A DNA stretch of 64,000 nt from positions 62,001-126,000 of the forward strand of contig NZ_JAUOTO010000002.1 in assembly GCF_030546645.1 (NCBI RefSeq), in the 5' to 3' direction. The first letter of the stretch is position 1; each line of letters begins with the position of its first letter. Of the stretch, positions 25,570 to 35,900 are shown piece by piece. Origin of the DNA: Flavitalea plasmicola. Lineage in GTDB: Bacteria; Bacteroidota; Bacteroidia; Chitinophagales; Chitinophagaceae. A program made the position numbers and the translations under genes. The notes beneath the pieces were generated by a model. That model was given only the letters and a program-made list of their open reading frames with translations. It was not told the DNA's origin and did no database searches.

Positions 25570-26610
25570 ATGACTATGATGAAAAAGGTGACCAGTTTAT
25601 TCGTTCTAGCGGGAATTATATGCTCTATCAGTGCATTCGATACTCGTCCTGGACAGAAGCCGGTGCTGCGTACTATCATCATCGATCCAGGTCATGGCGG
25701 CTTTGACCCGGGCACGGAAGGACTTTTTTCCAAGGAAAAGAACGTAGCCCTGGCCATCTCGCTTAAACTCGGCAAGGCCATCGAAGAAGAATTTCCCGAT
25801 ATAAAGCTGGTATATACCCGCACCACGGATATCATGCCGGGCAATATGCCTACCAAGAACCAGGGTTTACACTACAGGGCCGAGCTGGCCAACAAATCCA
25901 GAGGCGATCTCTTTATCTGTATCCATGCCAACAATGACGGCCATACCCCGGGCACATACGCTGTCAGGGATGTCGTGGGGCATAAGATGGTGGGCAAGGG
26001 GAAAAGGCGCAGAAGGGTACCCATCTACCAGACCCGATATGTGAAGAACACCAGGATCGGTACGGGCACGTATATCTGGAAAGCGGACCGGAACGTATTC
26101 AAAGGGGCCGCCATCAGCCAGCGGGAAGGCGGTGATGTCGAGGGCGGAATGGGAGACAGCACGGAAGCGGCTTTTGACATGAATACCCCCGAGGCGAAGA
26201 TCAAGGCCCAACTCTACGAGAAAAAATATTTTGCCAACAGCGCTCTGTTCGCCACCCTGGTGGAAGATGAATTCGTGAAGGCCGGCCGCAAGAGTGACGG
26301 GGTCATGCAGCGGGACGAAGGTATCCAGGTGCTGCAGGCGACGGGCATGCCCAGTGTACTGATCGAGACCGGCTTCCTCAGCAATAAGGAAGAGGAGATC
26401 TACCTCAACAGCGACGAAGGGCAGGAAGAGATCGTGCGAGACATTATCCGTGCGCTGAAGAAATACAAAGACACCCTGGAAGGACATGCCGCCACCGGAG
26501 ATGGCAGCGGGGCGATGGTCACGCAGGCCAGGACCGCCGCACTGGCGGCAGAGCTCCGGAAAAAACCAACGGTCAAGCCCCGGGCTATCATGACGACGGC
26601 CCGCCGGTGA
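25570..26610 (+). CDS. N-acetylmuramoyl-L-alanine amidase (Amidase_3)
   Basis: Cleaves the amide bond between muramic acid and the stem peptide of peptidoglycan. The 346 residues have an N-terminal signal (VTSLFVLAGIICSISAF) and Zn-amidase motifs IIIDPGHGGFDPG (His42), DLFICIHANND and VLIETGFLSNKEEE. An insertion of ~60 residues after HANND, rich in basic residues (GKGKRRRRVP), is longer than in minimal Amidase_3 enzymes. The C-terminal 40 residues are low-complexity. Its stop codon lies within the first unit of a 24-bp tandem repeat array. It is divergent from LptD. Confidence 0.93.
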   Translation: MTMMKKVTSLFVLAGIICSISAFDTRPGQKPVLRTIIIDPGHGGFDPGTEGLFSKEKNVALAISLKLGKAIEEEFPDIKLVYTRTTDIMPGNMPTKNQGLHYRAELANKSRGDLFICIHANNDGHTPGTYAVRDVVGHKMVGKGKRRRRVPIYQTRYVKNTRIGTGTYIWKADRNVFKGAAISQREGGDVEGGMGDSTEAAFDMNTPEAKIKAQLYEKKYFANSALFATLVEDEFVKAGRKSDGVMQRDEGIQVLQATGMPSVLIETGFLSNKEEEIYLNSDEGQEEIVRDIIRALKKYKDTLEGHAATGDGSGAMVTQARTAALAAELRKKPTVKPRAIMTTARR

Positions 26611-26750
26611 GCGAGCAAGACGGAACGTTGGTGAGCTAAAATGACGGACCGTGGGTGAGCAAGAATGACGGACCGTTGGCGAGCTGAAATGACGGACCGT
26701 TGGCGAGCTGAAATGACGGACCGTTGGCGAGCAAGAATGACGGCTCGCAT
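26607..26750. repeat. Six tandem 24-bp repeats
   Basis: Units start at 26607, 26631, 26655, 26679, 26703 and 26727; the consensus is GTGAGCNNGAATGACGGACC followed by GTTG. Units 4 and 5 are identical. The array begins at the amidase stop codon and fills much of the gap before the MlaD-like gene. A minus-strand frame through it yields QRSVI repeats and is not judged a gene. Confidence 0.85.
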
Positions 26751-26908
26751 ATGAGCGAGGCGCCCTGCCCCTAATCTTAACTTTCTCTATAAGGCAGGAG
26801 ACGGCAATTTCACTACATTTACCTTGTAATAATGTCTTTTCAATGGTGAAGGTGAACCTAGCCTACGGATGGCCACATTCGGCAGCGACGCTGACCATAC
26901 GTCCGTTC

Positions 26909-26939
26909 TTTGTGAATCGGGCATATTGGTGTAGGTTTG
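26909..26939 (+). promoter_or_regulatory. Bacteroidota-type promoter of the MlaD/OstA operon
   Basis: TTTG (26909-26912), a 19-bp spacer, then TAGGTTTG (26932-26939) match TTTG-N19-TANNTTTG exactly. The transcription start would be near 26945, which rules out the in-frame GTG at 26941 and supports the ATG at 26986. Confidence 0.7.
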
Positions 26940-26985
26940 CGTGCACCGGAGACTAAACATAACTTATACTGATCAAATTTTACAG

Positions 26986-27975
26986 ATGAAAATTTCCAAC
27001 GAATTTAAGATCGGAGTAATGGCCGTGGTGGCTGTTGCAGGGCTCATAATAGGATTTAACTGGCTGAAGGGCAGCAGTCTTTTCCAACATTCGAAAAAGA
27101 TCTATGCCATATTCGACAATGTAGAAGGTATGGAAGTCTCCAACCAGGTGCTGATCAATGGGCTGTCCATCGGCTCCGTGGCCGCTATCAACGAGGCGGA
27201 TAAGGACCTGGCGCGAGGGATCATTGTGACCATCAGCCTGAAAAAGGACGTTCATATCCCCAAAAACTCCGTTGGCGTCATCAATTCGGGACTCATCAGC
27301 TCTGCATCCATCGTCATCAGTAAAGGGGATGCTCCCGAATTCCTGGCCGATGGGGATACGTTGCTCACCAAGCAGAAGTCCAATCTCCTCTCACAGGTGC
27401 AGGCCAGTGTAAATCCCGTGATCCTGAAGCTGGGGGGTACGCTGCAATCCCTGGATTCGCTGATACAGGCCGTTGGCGCCATGTTCGATCCCCGGCTAAA
27501 GAACAATTTCAGCGCCATCGCCGCCAACCTGGCGGCGTCTACGGCCCAGATTCAGATCCTGTTGAATGCCCAAACGGGCGCCCTGGCCCAGTCGCTGCGG
27601 AATGTCAACACTTTCACCGCCAACCTGGCGAAGAACAATGACCATATCACTCATACGCTGGAGAATGTGGAGAAGACCACGTCCAACCTGGCAACGGCCA
27701 AGATACCGGAAACCGTGGAGAGCCTTCAGTCCACTGTCAATGAGCTGAAAGGAGTGATCGGGAAGATGAACAGCAATAATGGATCTCTGGGCCTTCTGCT
27801 CAACGATAAAAAGCTCTACCAAAACCTGGAAAGCACTTCCCGCAGCCTCAACATCCTGCTGGACGACGTTCGGGTACACCCGAAAAGGTATGTCAATATC
27901 TCCGTATTCGGCCGTAAGGACAAGAGCGGCCCCCTGATGGCCCCGGTGGACTCGGTGAAACCCGCTAATAAATAA
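26986..27975 (+). CDS. MlaD-like MCE family protein
   Basis: A 329-residue protein with one N-terminal membrane anchor (IGVMAVVAVAGLIIGFNWL) and an MCE domain (IYAIFDNVEGMEVSNQVLING, SIGSVAAI, VHIPKNSVGVINSGLISSASIVI), then a long helical region with coiled-coil character to the C-terminus. MCE proteins carry lipids between inner and outer membranes. No Mla ATPase or permease gene is next to it. A consensus promoter at 26909 and an 8-bp gap to the OstA-like gene show a two-gene operon. Confidence 0.9.
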   Translation: MKISNEFKIGVMAVVAVAGLIIGFNWLKGSSLFQHSKKIYAIFDNVEGMEVSNQVLINGLSIGSVAAINEADKDLARGIIVTISLKKDVHIPKNSVGVINSGLISSASIVISKGDAPEFLADGDTLLTKQKSNLLSQVQASVNPVILKLGGTLQSLDSLIQAVGAMFDPRLKNNFSAIAANLAASTAQIQILLNAQTGALAQSLRNVNTFTANLAKNNDHITHTLENVEKTTSNLATAKIPETVESLQSTVNELKGVIGKMNSNNGSLGLLLNDKKLYQNLESTSRSLNILLDDVRVHPKRYVNISVFGRKDKSGPLMAPVDSVKPANK

Positions 27976-27983
27976 AAATTAAG

Positions 27984-30128
27984 ATGAGCACGAGGGCGTT
28001 TATCCATGCCTTGCTGGTCCTTTTTGGTCTTTTCGCCGGGGGGAAAGCCTTTTCGCAGCAGCCACAAATGAACGGCATTCCATTCCGGAAGCCAGGCAGC
28101 GACTCGATGAAGGTGGTACAGATCCTGCATGCGCAGACCTATAAAATGACGACGGTGGATTCTGCCACACAGCTGACCACCCTGGTGGGGGATGTGCGCA
28201 TCAAAGAAGAAAAGACGCTGATCAAATGCGACAGCATGATCATGAACCCCAGCGCCAACTATATCGAATCCTTCGGTCACGTCCATATCAATGACGAGGA
28301 TTCAACGGACATCTATTCCGACTATATGAAATACGAGGTCGATAAAAAGATCGTCCATTTTCAGAAAAACGTAAAGATGACGGATGGCAAGGGCGTCCTT
28401 ACCACCGAAGAGCTCCAGTATGACCTCAATGAGAAGGTAGGCACTTACGAGCATGGCGGTAAGATCGTCAATAATGGCTCCGTGCTCACCAGTGAGAGCG
28501 GGATCTATTACGAAGAGACGAAGGATGTGATCTTCAAGAGGAATGTCGTGCTGCGGGACCCGCAATACGATCTGTCGTCCGACTCGCTCCTGTACAACAC
28601 CAACACGCAGGTCTCCACTTTTATCACGGAGACCTTTATCCTGTTCAAGGACAGCACGCACCGGACGGTGCGGACCAGGTCGGGTTTCTATGACCTGCGG
28701 AATAAAAAAGCGGAATTCGGTCTGCGGCCCACCATTACCGACGGCTCGCAGAAGCTGACGGGGGACAGTGTCGTCGTCAATGACAGCACGGGCATCAGCA
28801 CGGCCGTGGGCAATGCCGTTTACCGGGATACGGCGCAAGGTGTCGCCATCATTGCCGGCAACATGATCAACAACCAGAAGAAGCATACTTTCCTGGCGAC
28901 GATCAAGCCCCTGATGATCATCCGGCAGGATAAGGATTCGCTTTATCTTACGGCCGACACGTTGTATTCGGCCAGGCTGATCGACAGGCCCGTGATCCAA
29001 AAGAATGTCGATGTCCTGGACAGTTTACACCGGCAATATGTCGACTCATTATATAAGTCTTCTGCGGATAGCCTCCACCGGAGGGCCATTGACGGCGTGA
29101 ATGCGCGGGACACGCTGCTGGTCTCCAGCCCCGACAGCACCCATCCGATGGTGGTGAAAGTGAGGGGGGACAGCCTGATGCGGAAGGATAGCGTGGTTAA
29201 AATCAGGGTGGACAGCCTGGTGAAGAACGATAGCCTGGTGAGGACAGACAGTTTGGTGAGGACGGATAGTCTGGCGAGGACGGATAGTCTGGTGAAAGCT
29301 TCACTCCGGGACACTACGATGAAGGACAGGCGCCCGGTGCTGGCCGCCCGCCCGGGACTCAAGCCCCCTCCTTCCGTGCGCCCCGGAATGAGACTTCCTG
29401 CCGGGCAGAAACCGCCGCCCGGACTGGTTGTACCCCCGGGCGACAGTGCAAGAGCCGGCGCTCCGGTGCAGGCGGCCCGCCCGCCCGCGCGGGACCTGGA
29501 CCATGAAAAATTTACGGACACATCCAATGCGCCCATCACTGACAGCAGCCTGCGCTATATACTGGCCTATCATCATGTGCGTATCTTCTCGGACTCGCTG
29601 CAAGCCGTAGCCGACAGTCTTTACTATTCGGGCCAGGATTCCATCTTCCGGCTCTTCTATAATCCCATTGCCTGGGGCAATGGCAACTACCAGATCACGG
29701 GTGATACGATGTATGTCTATACGAAGAATAAAAAGGCCAATCGCCTTTATGTGTTTGAAAACGCGCTGGCCATCAATAAAGTCGGCAAAGCTTTCTTCAA
29801 CCAGATCAAGGGCACTACCATCAACACCTACTTCAAGGAGGGGCAGGTGGATTATATGCGGGCGAAAGGCAACGCTGAAAGCATCTATTATGTCCAGGAC
29901 GACTACAAGGCCTATACAGGTGTAAACAAGGCGCATGCCGACATCATCGATATGATCTTCGGGCAGAAAACGGACTCCGGCAGGGAGCTGCGGAAGGTGG
30001 TCATGCGCAATGATGTGGAAGGCAGCATGATCCCTTTCCGAAAAGTCAACTTCGACGAAATGCGCCTGCGCGGCTTCAAATGGATGGAAGCGCGGCGGCC
30101 CAAGTCCAAGGAAGAATTGTTTGAATAG
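27984..30128 (+). CDS. OstA-like periplasmic protein (LptA-type)
   Basis: The 714 residues begin with a signal peptide (FIHALLVLFGLFAGGKAFSQQ). Repeated OstA beta-jellyroll segments follow (TTLVGDVRIKEEKTLIKCDSM, ESFGHVHINDEDSTDIYSD, LTTEELQYDLNEKVGTYEHGG) and recur at the C-terminus. Between them, about residues 400-500, lies an insertion of near-identical RTDSLV repeats and a Pro/Gly/Arg-rich stretch (PGLKPPPSVRPGMRLP). The jellyroll implies a periplasmic lipopolysaccharide bridge working with the LptD gene two loci away. A strong terminator follows at 30186. Confidence 0.85.
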   Translation: MSTRAFIHALLVLFGLFAGGKAFSQQPQMNGIPFRKPGSDSMKVVQILHAQTYKMTTVDSATQLTTLVGDVRIKEEKTLIKCDSMIMNPSANYIESFGHVHINDEDSTDIYSDYMKYEVDKKIVHFQKNVKMTDGKGVLTTEELQYDLNEKVGTYEHGGKIVNNGSVLTSESGIYYEETKDVIFKRNVVLRDPQYDLSSDSLLYNTNTQVSTFITETFILFKDSTHRTVRTRSGFYDLRNKKAEFGLRPTITDGSQKLTGDSVVVNDSTGISTAVGNAVYRDTAQGVAIIAGNMINNQKKHTFLATIKPLMIIRQDKDSLYLTADTLYSARLIDRPVIQKNVDVLDSLHRQYVDSLYKSSADSLHRRAIDGVNARDTLLVSSPDSTHPMVVKVRGDSLMRKDSVVKIRVDSLVKNDSLVRTDSLVRTDSLARTDSLVKASLRDTTMKDRRPVLAARPGLKPPPSVRPGMRLPAGQKPPPGLVVPPGDSARAGAPVQAARPPARDLDHEKFTDTSNAPITDSSLRYILAYHHVRIFSDSLQAVADSLYYSGQDSIFRLFYNPIAWGNGNYQITGDTMYVYTKNKKANRLYVFENALAINKVGKAFFNQIKGTTINTYFKEGQVDYMRAKGNAESIYYVQDDYKAYTGVNKAHADIIDMIFGQKTDSGRELRKVVMRNDVEGSMIPFRKVNFDEMRLRGFKWMEARRPKSKEELFE

Positions 30129-30185
30129 CCTGCCCACGCAAAAAGATGCCACAGGCATCTTGGCCGAAGGCCCGTCATAAGAGAT

Positions 30186-30232
30186 ATGCGTGCACCGGGT
30201 TATATTGCTTGCGAACCCGGTGCACGCATTTT
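30186..30232 (+). terminator. Terminator of MlaD/OstA operon
   Basis: A perfect 16-bp stem (ATGCGTGCACCGGGTT with its complement at 30214-30229) and a 12-nt loop, followed by TTTT. Confidence 0.85.
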
Positions 30233-30301
30233 AAGAAAGTTCTAACAGAGTGCCATCAATACTTTTGTGCCTTTCACCGTTCAAAGGTGATAAAATCTAT
30301 T

Positions 30302-30760
30302 ATGAGAGCATTCACCCTTTGCCTGGTACTCATGGCAGGTGCCGGCCTGTACAATCATTTGTCAGCACAGGATTATAAGGTGGCGATCGGTGTCCGATTC
30401 AGCTCATCGGCTCCCACATTGAATAATGCTGTCAGCGTGAAATACTTTATGAATGAGACCAGCGCCGTGGAAGGTTTGATCTCCTTCGGCAACAGCCGCT
30501 TTGGCCTGGGCGGTTTATATGAAAAGCATCAGCTCATCGGCGGCACGCCGGCCTTTACCTGGTTCTATGGCGCCGGCGGCTACATCGGCTTTGAAGACCG
30601 GACTACTTTCCTGGGACCTACGGGCGTCGTGGGGTTGGATTATAAGTTTCAAAATGCCCCCCTCAACCTGTCCCTGGACTGGAAGCCGGAGCTGGACATC
30701 ATTCCCAGCATCAATTTTGTGCCGGACGCCTTTGCGCTGACCGCCCGATTTACCTTCTAG
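30302..30760 (+). CDS. Small outer membrane beta-barrel protein
   Basis: A 152-residue protein. The ATG at 30302 begins a signal peptide (MRAFTLCLVLMAGAGLYNHL...AQ). The mature part alternates hydrophobic and polar residues and ends in an aromatic (ALTARFTF), typical of an eight-stranded barrel. Phrases such as YKVAIGVRFSS and GAGGYIGFEDR are like Bacteroidota OmpW/porin-like small barrels. A -7-like TACTTTTG lies at 30260, but no good -33 box is seen. A terminator follows at 30826. The role is unknown. Confidence 0.75.
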   Translation: MRAFTLCLVLMAGAGLYNHLSAQDYKVAIGVRFSSSAPTLNNAVSVKYFMNETSAVEGLISFGNSRFGLGGLYEKHQLIGGTPAFTWFYGAGGYIGFEDRTTFLGPTGVVGLDYKFQNAPLNLSLDWKPELDIIPSINFVPDAFALTARFTF

Positions 30761-30825
30761 CTGCATCTGACCTGGCGGGCGAATAAACCCGCATAAAAAC
30801 GCATTTCCTTTCCATTTTCGCGGCC

Positions 30826-30873
30826 AACACGTAGTTCTACGGATTAAAATCCTGTTAGAATTACGTGTTTTTT
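30826..30873 (+). terminator. Terminator of small beta-barrel gene
   Basis: Arms AACACGTA (30826-30833) and TACGTGTT (30862-30869) extend inward through TTCTA/TAGAA and GGAT/ATCC, followed by a T-run to 30873. Confidence 0.75.
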
Positions 30874-30946
30874 CTGTTATTTTTTTGTTTCTGCATCTTT
30901 TTGCGGCTTTTTGCATTAATTTCATCCAGCTTTAACCAGAACTATC

Positions 30947-32887
30947 ATGCAAAAACCGGCAACACTGGGTTCTTTGGCGGGTACAATAACTGCCTGCTTC
31001 CGGGTTTTCTATCCAAGCCTTTTAATCTCATTCCTTCTCACAGGCTTTTCCAACCAGGTTTTTTCACAACAGACCGATGATGGCAGGGGGTTGCGCATTG
31101 CCTTTCTGACGGACATCCATGTATCGCCCGGCGCCGTCAGCGAGCCGAACCTGGAAAACATCGTTTCGGAGATCAATGAAGGGGATTATGACTTTGCCGT
31201 GGTGACCGGCGATGTGACCAACAGCGGATTGGATACGGAGCTGGTCACTGTCCATCGCATCCTGGGCGGGCTGAAGATCCCCCTCCATATCGTCCCGGGC
31301 AACCATGAGACGAATTGGTCGGAAAGCGCCTGTCAGACCTTTTCCCGCCTGTGGGGTAGCGACCGGTGCTTCTTTTCAGCCGGCAAGTACCTGTTCATCG
31401 GCAGCAATACCGGTCCTTTCATGAAGATGGGCGACGGCCATGTAAAGGAGGAAGATGTCCGCTGGCTGCGGCAGACACTGGCCAGGGAGGCCGGCGCCGG
31501 AAAGACGGTGGTCTCTCTCTCCCACTATCCCCTGGGCGATGGACTGGACAACTGGTGGGAGGTGACGGATATTCTTAAGCAATACAATACCCGGCTGGTG
31601 CTTTGCGGGCATGGCCACCGGCTGTCCCTCCATAATTTCGACGGATTGCCCGGGGTGATGGGACGTTCGGCCCTGATCACCGGCTCCAATGTCCCCGGCT
31701 ACAATATCCTGGTGCTACGGCATGACAGCGCCTATGTTTATGAAAAAAGATGGCATGAACAGGCAGGCGAACCCTTTGTGGCCTTTTCACTGGCGGACCC
31801 GTCCCCTGTGGTCCATAACCGGGTGTCCTTCCCCAGGCCGGATACTTCCATCAATGCCGCCTATCCGCGGGCTGTCATTCCTTTCCGGATGCATGACAGC
31901 GCTTCCATCTTTACCGGCGTGCTGCCTGTGGACCGGCATACGATCGTGTATGGCAATTCCCGGGGGCAGGTGCAGGCGCTCGATCCCATTACGAAAAGAC
32001 TCCTCTGGCGAAACCAGTATGGCGGCTCCATCTATTGTACGCCCGTCTATGGGCAGGGTATCGTGGCTTTCAGCACCGTGGATGGTATTATCCATGGCGT
32101 GGAGGTAAGGACCGGCAAGAAAAAATGGAACCTATCCACGGGTGAGCCGGGTATCAGCGAAGGGCTGGTGAAGGACGAAGCGCTCTACATCGGCACGGGA
32201 CGTCATTTCTTTAAGATCGGCATTAAGGACGGCAGGTTGATCTGGAAGAACGATTCGCCTGACAACCAGCTGCAGGCAAAACCCATTTTATCGCCTGCGG
32301 GGGATGCCGTCCTCTTCGGCGCGTGGGACCGTCATCTCTATTGTCTCGACGCGGGCACGGGTCAGCTGAAATGGAAATGGGATAACGGCAAGGCCAACCC
32401 GCTTTATTCGCCGGGTAATACGGTGCCTGCCATCGCAGGAGGGAAAGTGTACCTCGTAGCCCCCGACCGCTGTATGACGGCCATCGACCTGGCCAGCGGC
32501 AGGACCATCTGGAGGGACAATACCCGGCATGTCCGGGAGTCCATGGGGATCTCCGCCGACGGCCGACAGGTGTACGCCAAGCTGATGAACGACACGATCA
32601 TCGCCGTCTCTACCAGGACAGACACTTTCCACCTGGAGTGGGAGACCAATGCCGGATTCGGCTATGAGCACAACCCCTGCCCTATCCTGGAATGTAACGG
32701 CGTGGTGTATGCGGGAACGAAGAATGGGATACTCGTCGCCCTGGATGCCTTAACGGGAAAAGTGCTACGCGAGCATAAGGCGGGGAATTCCTCCGTCAAT
32801 AAGATCGTGGCCGATGGGGAGGGCAATATCTGGGTGAGCCTGATAGAAGGGAGCATCATGCAATACAAGGGCCTGGAACCAAAGTAA
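30947..32887 (+). CDS. Calcineurin-like phosphoesterase fused to PQQ-type beta-propeller
   Basis: A 646-residue secreted protein in two parts. Residues ~48-270 are a metallophosphoesterase with all metal-ligand motifs: FLTDIHVSP (D56, H58), VVTGDVTN (88-90), VPGNHET (118-121), SHYP (192-195) and GHGH (221-224). Residues ~320-646 are PQQ-like/BamB-type propeller repeats (VQALDPITKRLLWRNQYGG, HLYCLDAGTGQLKWKW, MTAIDLASGRTIWRD, LVALDALTGKVL). The signal segment ends near VFSQQ. It should hydrolyse a phosphoester at the cell surface or in the periplasm, with the propeller as a binding platform. It precedes the SusC gene by 61 bp in the same direction. Confidence 0.9.
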   Translation: MQKPATLGSLAGTITACFRVFYPSLLISFLLTGFSNQVFSQQTDDGRGLRIAFLTDIHVSPGAVSEPNLENIVSEINEGDYDFAVVTGDVTNSGLDTELVTVHRILGGLKIPLHIVPGNHETNWSESACQTFSRLWGSDRCFFSAGKYLFIGSNTGPFMKMGDGHVKEEDVRWLRQTLAREAGAGKTVVSLSHYPLGDGLDNWWEVTDILKQYNTRLVLCGHGHRLSLHNFDGLPGVMGRSALITGSNVPGYNILVLRHDSAYVYEKRWHEQAGEPFVAFSLADPSPVVHNRVSFPRPDTSINAAYPRAVIPFRMHDSASIFTGVLPVDRHTIVYGNSRGQVQALDPITKRLLWRNQYGGSIYCTPVYGQGIVAFSTVDGIIHGVEVRTGKKKWNLSTGEPGISEGLVKDEALYIGTGRHFFKIGIKDGRLIWKNDSPDNQLQAKPILSPAGDAVLFGAWDRHLYCLDAGTGQLKWKWDNGKANPLYSPGNTVPAIAGGKVYLVAPDRCMTAIDLASGRTIWRDNTRHVRESMGISADGRQVYAKLMNDTIIAVSTRTDTFHLEWETNAGFGYEHNPCPILECNGVVYAGTKNGILVALDALTGKVLREHKAGNSSVNKIVADGEGNIWVSLIEGSIMQYKGLEPK

Positions 32888-32948
32888 GCAAACTGTTTAT
32901 CATTATACAAACTCAACTTCAACCGGGAAAAACTAAAATTTACACGTT

Positions 32949-35900
32949 ATGAGAAATTACAAAGCACTGTCATTGTTCGGACTGCTTTGCTGGTGTACCA
33001 GCTATGCGTTCGGGCAGCAGATCAAGGGTGAGGTCTATGACAAGAACAGCCACACCCCCCTCGCCGGGGCGAGCATTAAGCTCCCAGGCGCCAAAGGCGT
33101 CGCCTCGGATGCCGAAGGCAAATTTACATTCGATGCCAATGGCGCTAAATCTTTTGTCGTCTCCTCTGTGGGATACAAGCCCAGGACTGTGGCCATCACC
33201 GATGCTGTCTTTTACCAGGTGGACCTGGAAGGCTCCAACCAGGCGCTGGACCAGGTGGTGGTGGTGGGATACGGCACGCAGAAGAAGGCGGACCTCACAG
33301 GTGCAGTCGCTACCGTCGATGTAACGAGGACTTTTGGCAGCAAGCCGATCAACGATCCTACCAAAGCCTTGCAGGGTGTCGTGCCCGGCCTTACGATCCA
33401 GTATGGCAATGGCGGCCTGACGGCGGGTGCGGATATCAAGATACGCGGGATCGGATCTATCAATGGTTCCAGCCGGCCCCTCATCCTGGTGGACAATGTA
33501 CAGACCGACGATCTCTCCGTCATCAACCCGCAGGACATCGAAAGCATCTCCGTTCTGAAGGATGCGGCATCCGCTTCCATTTATGGCGCCCGGGCCGCCT
33601 TTGGGGTGGTGCTGATCAAGACCAAGACAGGCCGGAAGAATCAGAAGTCCGTCATATCCTATAATAATAACTTCTCCGCAAATACGCCTACTGTATTACC
33701 GGATTTCGCCGATCCGGAATTCGAGCTACAGGCTTTGAACGATGCCGGGGTGCGCAGCAACGTCGCTTCTCCGGAGACTTTCGGCATGAACATGCTCAAG
33801 CTAAAGGCCGGCATCATCAACTGGAAGCAGCAATACAAAGGCAAGAATGGGAAGGAAATGGTGAAAGGAGAGGACTGGAACATCGATCCCACCGATGGCC
33901 GTACTTATTTTTACAAAGTATGGGATCCTAAAAAAGAGATGCTGAATAAGTATACGTTGTCCCATCAGCACAACCTGAGCATATCAGGCGGCAGCGAAAA
34001 GATCTCCTATTACCTGTCCGGCGGATACAGCTATGACGGTGGCATTTTCAAGATGAACCCGGATGACGTAAAAAAATACAATATCACTGCATCCGTCAAC
34101 GCCAATGTCACGTCCTGGCTGGATGTCAACGTCAAAACGCTCTTCCGCAATTATCAATACGACTATCCCTACCAATACCAGGACTACTGGTACTATTTCT
34201 GGCGCTGGGGCGCTTACTTTCCCTACGGCACTTACCAGGGCAAGTATTTTCGTGTGAACTCCGCTTACATGGATGCAGCCAGCAAGGCTAACCTGACCAG
34301 TAACTATTCCCGCATCGACCTTGGCGCCACGGTCAAGATCCTGAAGAACCTCAATTTCCGTGCAGACTATACTATCGGCAGGGACAACCTGCTCCGGCAT
34401 GAATCCGGCGGTCCCGTGCAGGCCTGGGATTTCTGGACGGCGGGTGCACTGAACCTGACCAATATCGCCACTGCCGGCCAGGATTTTACCCAGTATACTT
34501 CGGGAAGGATGCTGGTCAACACCTTCAACGGTTATTTCACCTGGCAGCCCAACATTATAGAAGACCATCATTTTAAGCTCATCGGAGGCGTCAACGCGGA
34601 AAGAGACGAGAACATCAACTTTTACGCCGCCCGCCAGGGTCTTTTAGATCCCACCCAGCCCGAGCTTGGCCTGACGCCCGGAACACAGACCAGCGGCCCT
34701 ACCTCATCCGGCGTACCAACGGGGTGGAGCACGAAGGGACATGGCAAGAAAGCTTTTGCCGGCTATTTCGGCAGGATCAATTACGACTATAAGGATAAAT
34801 ACCTGCTGGAAGTGAATGGCCGATATGACGGTTCCAATTACTTTCCTCCGGCCGATCGCTGGGCTTTCTTCGGCTCGGCCTCTGCCGGCTATCGCATCAG
34901 CGAGGAGTCCTTTATGCAGCGCCTGAAACCAACACTGTCCGACCTGAAGGTCCGCGCCTCTTACGGCGAGCTGGGTAACCAGGATGTTACTGCTGATGGC
35001 AGCAGCCCCTATCTTCCCATCATGAACGGCATTCCCACTGCCTGGGTAAGCAATGCCGGCACCATCGCGCAAAGTGTGAGCCAGCCGGGAGCGATCGCTC
35101 AATCCCTCAAATGGGAAAGAGTAGGAACGCTGGACTTCGGGATGGATGCAAGGATACTGGATAACCATATTGGCTTCAGCTTCGACTGGTATCAACGGGA
35201 TACCAAGGGCATGATCCAGGCCACCAGTGTGCCGGCCACTTTCGGGACGGGTGGTCCCAGCATCAATGCGGGCAACTTCCGTTCCCGCGGCTATGAGCTG
35301 AGCATCGATGCCAATTACACCATCGGCAAGGATCTGCAGGTATATGGAACCATCGGCTTTTCCGATGCCAAGACCGTATTCACGAAATGGAGCAACCCCA
35401 ATCTTTCCCTTGCCACGGATCAAAATTATAAGGGAAAGACCTATGGAGAGATCTGGGGCTTCGAAACGGAGCGTTATTTCACCGCGGACGACTTCAACCC
35501 GGACGGCACTTATAAAGCCGGCGTGGCTAAGCAGACGGGGCTGGTATCGAGCGGTAATTTCAAATACGGTCCCGGCGATATTAAATACAAGGACCTCACC
35601 GGACCCAATGGCCATCCGGACGACAGCATCAGCTATGGCAACCTCACCCTTAACAACCATGGGGACCTGAAGAAGATAGGCAATAACCAGCCCCGTTATC
35701 TGTACAACCTTCGCCTGGGCGGCAGCTGGAAGGGCTTCGACCTGGATATCTTTATCCAGGGCGTAGGTAAACGCGACTGGTGGGGTACGGGACAGACCGT
35801 TCTTCCCCTGTGGCAGAGCATCGATATCCTGTATGCCAATCAAATGAACTTCTGGACGCCGGATCATCCCAATGCCAAATATCCAAGGCCTTACCCGGGC

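Noticed and set aside
26400..26750. A minus-strand frame with repeated QRSVI(S/L)A peptides
   Set aside because: The repeat is a by-product of the 24-bp DNA array, whose length is a multiple of three; there is no start context, and the rest is antisense to the amidase.
26941..26985. GTG start for the MlaD-like gene at 26941
   Set aside because: It falls at the predicted transcription start of the TTTG-N19-TAGGTTTG promoter; ATG 26986 begins the conserved MKISNEFKIG.
30260..30267. Promoter for the small beta-barrel gene at TACTTTTG
   Set aside because: The -7 box matches, but no TTG/TTTG is found 19-21 bp upstream; kept only as a remark in the gene entry.
34704..35867. A 387-codon minus-strand frame inside the second SusC gene
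   Set aside because: Antisense to a clear SusC barrel, no domain or signal peptide, low-complexity composition.
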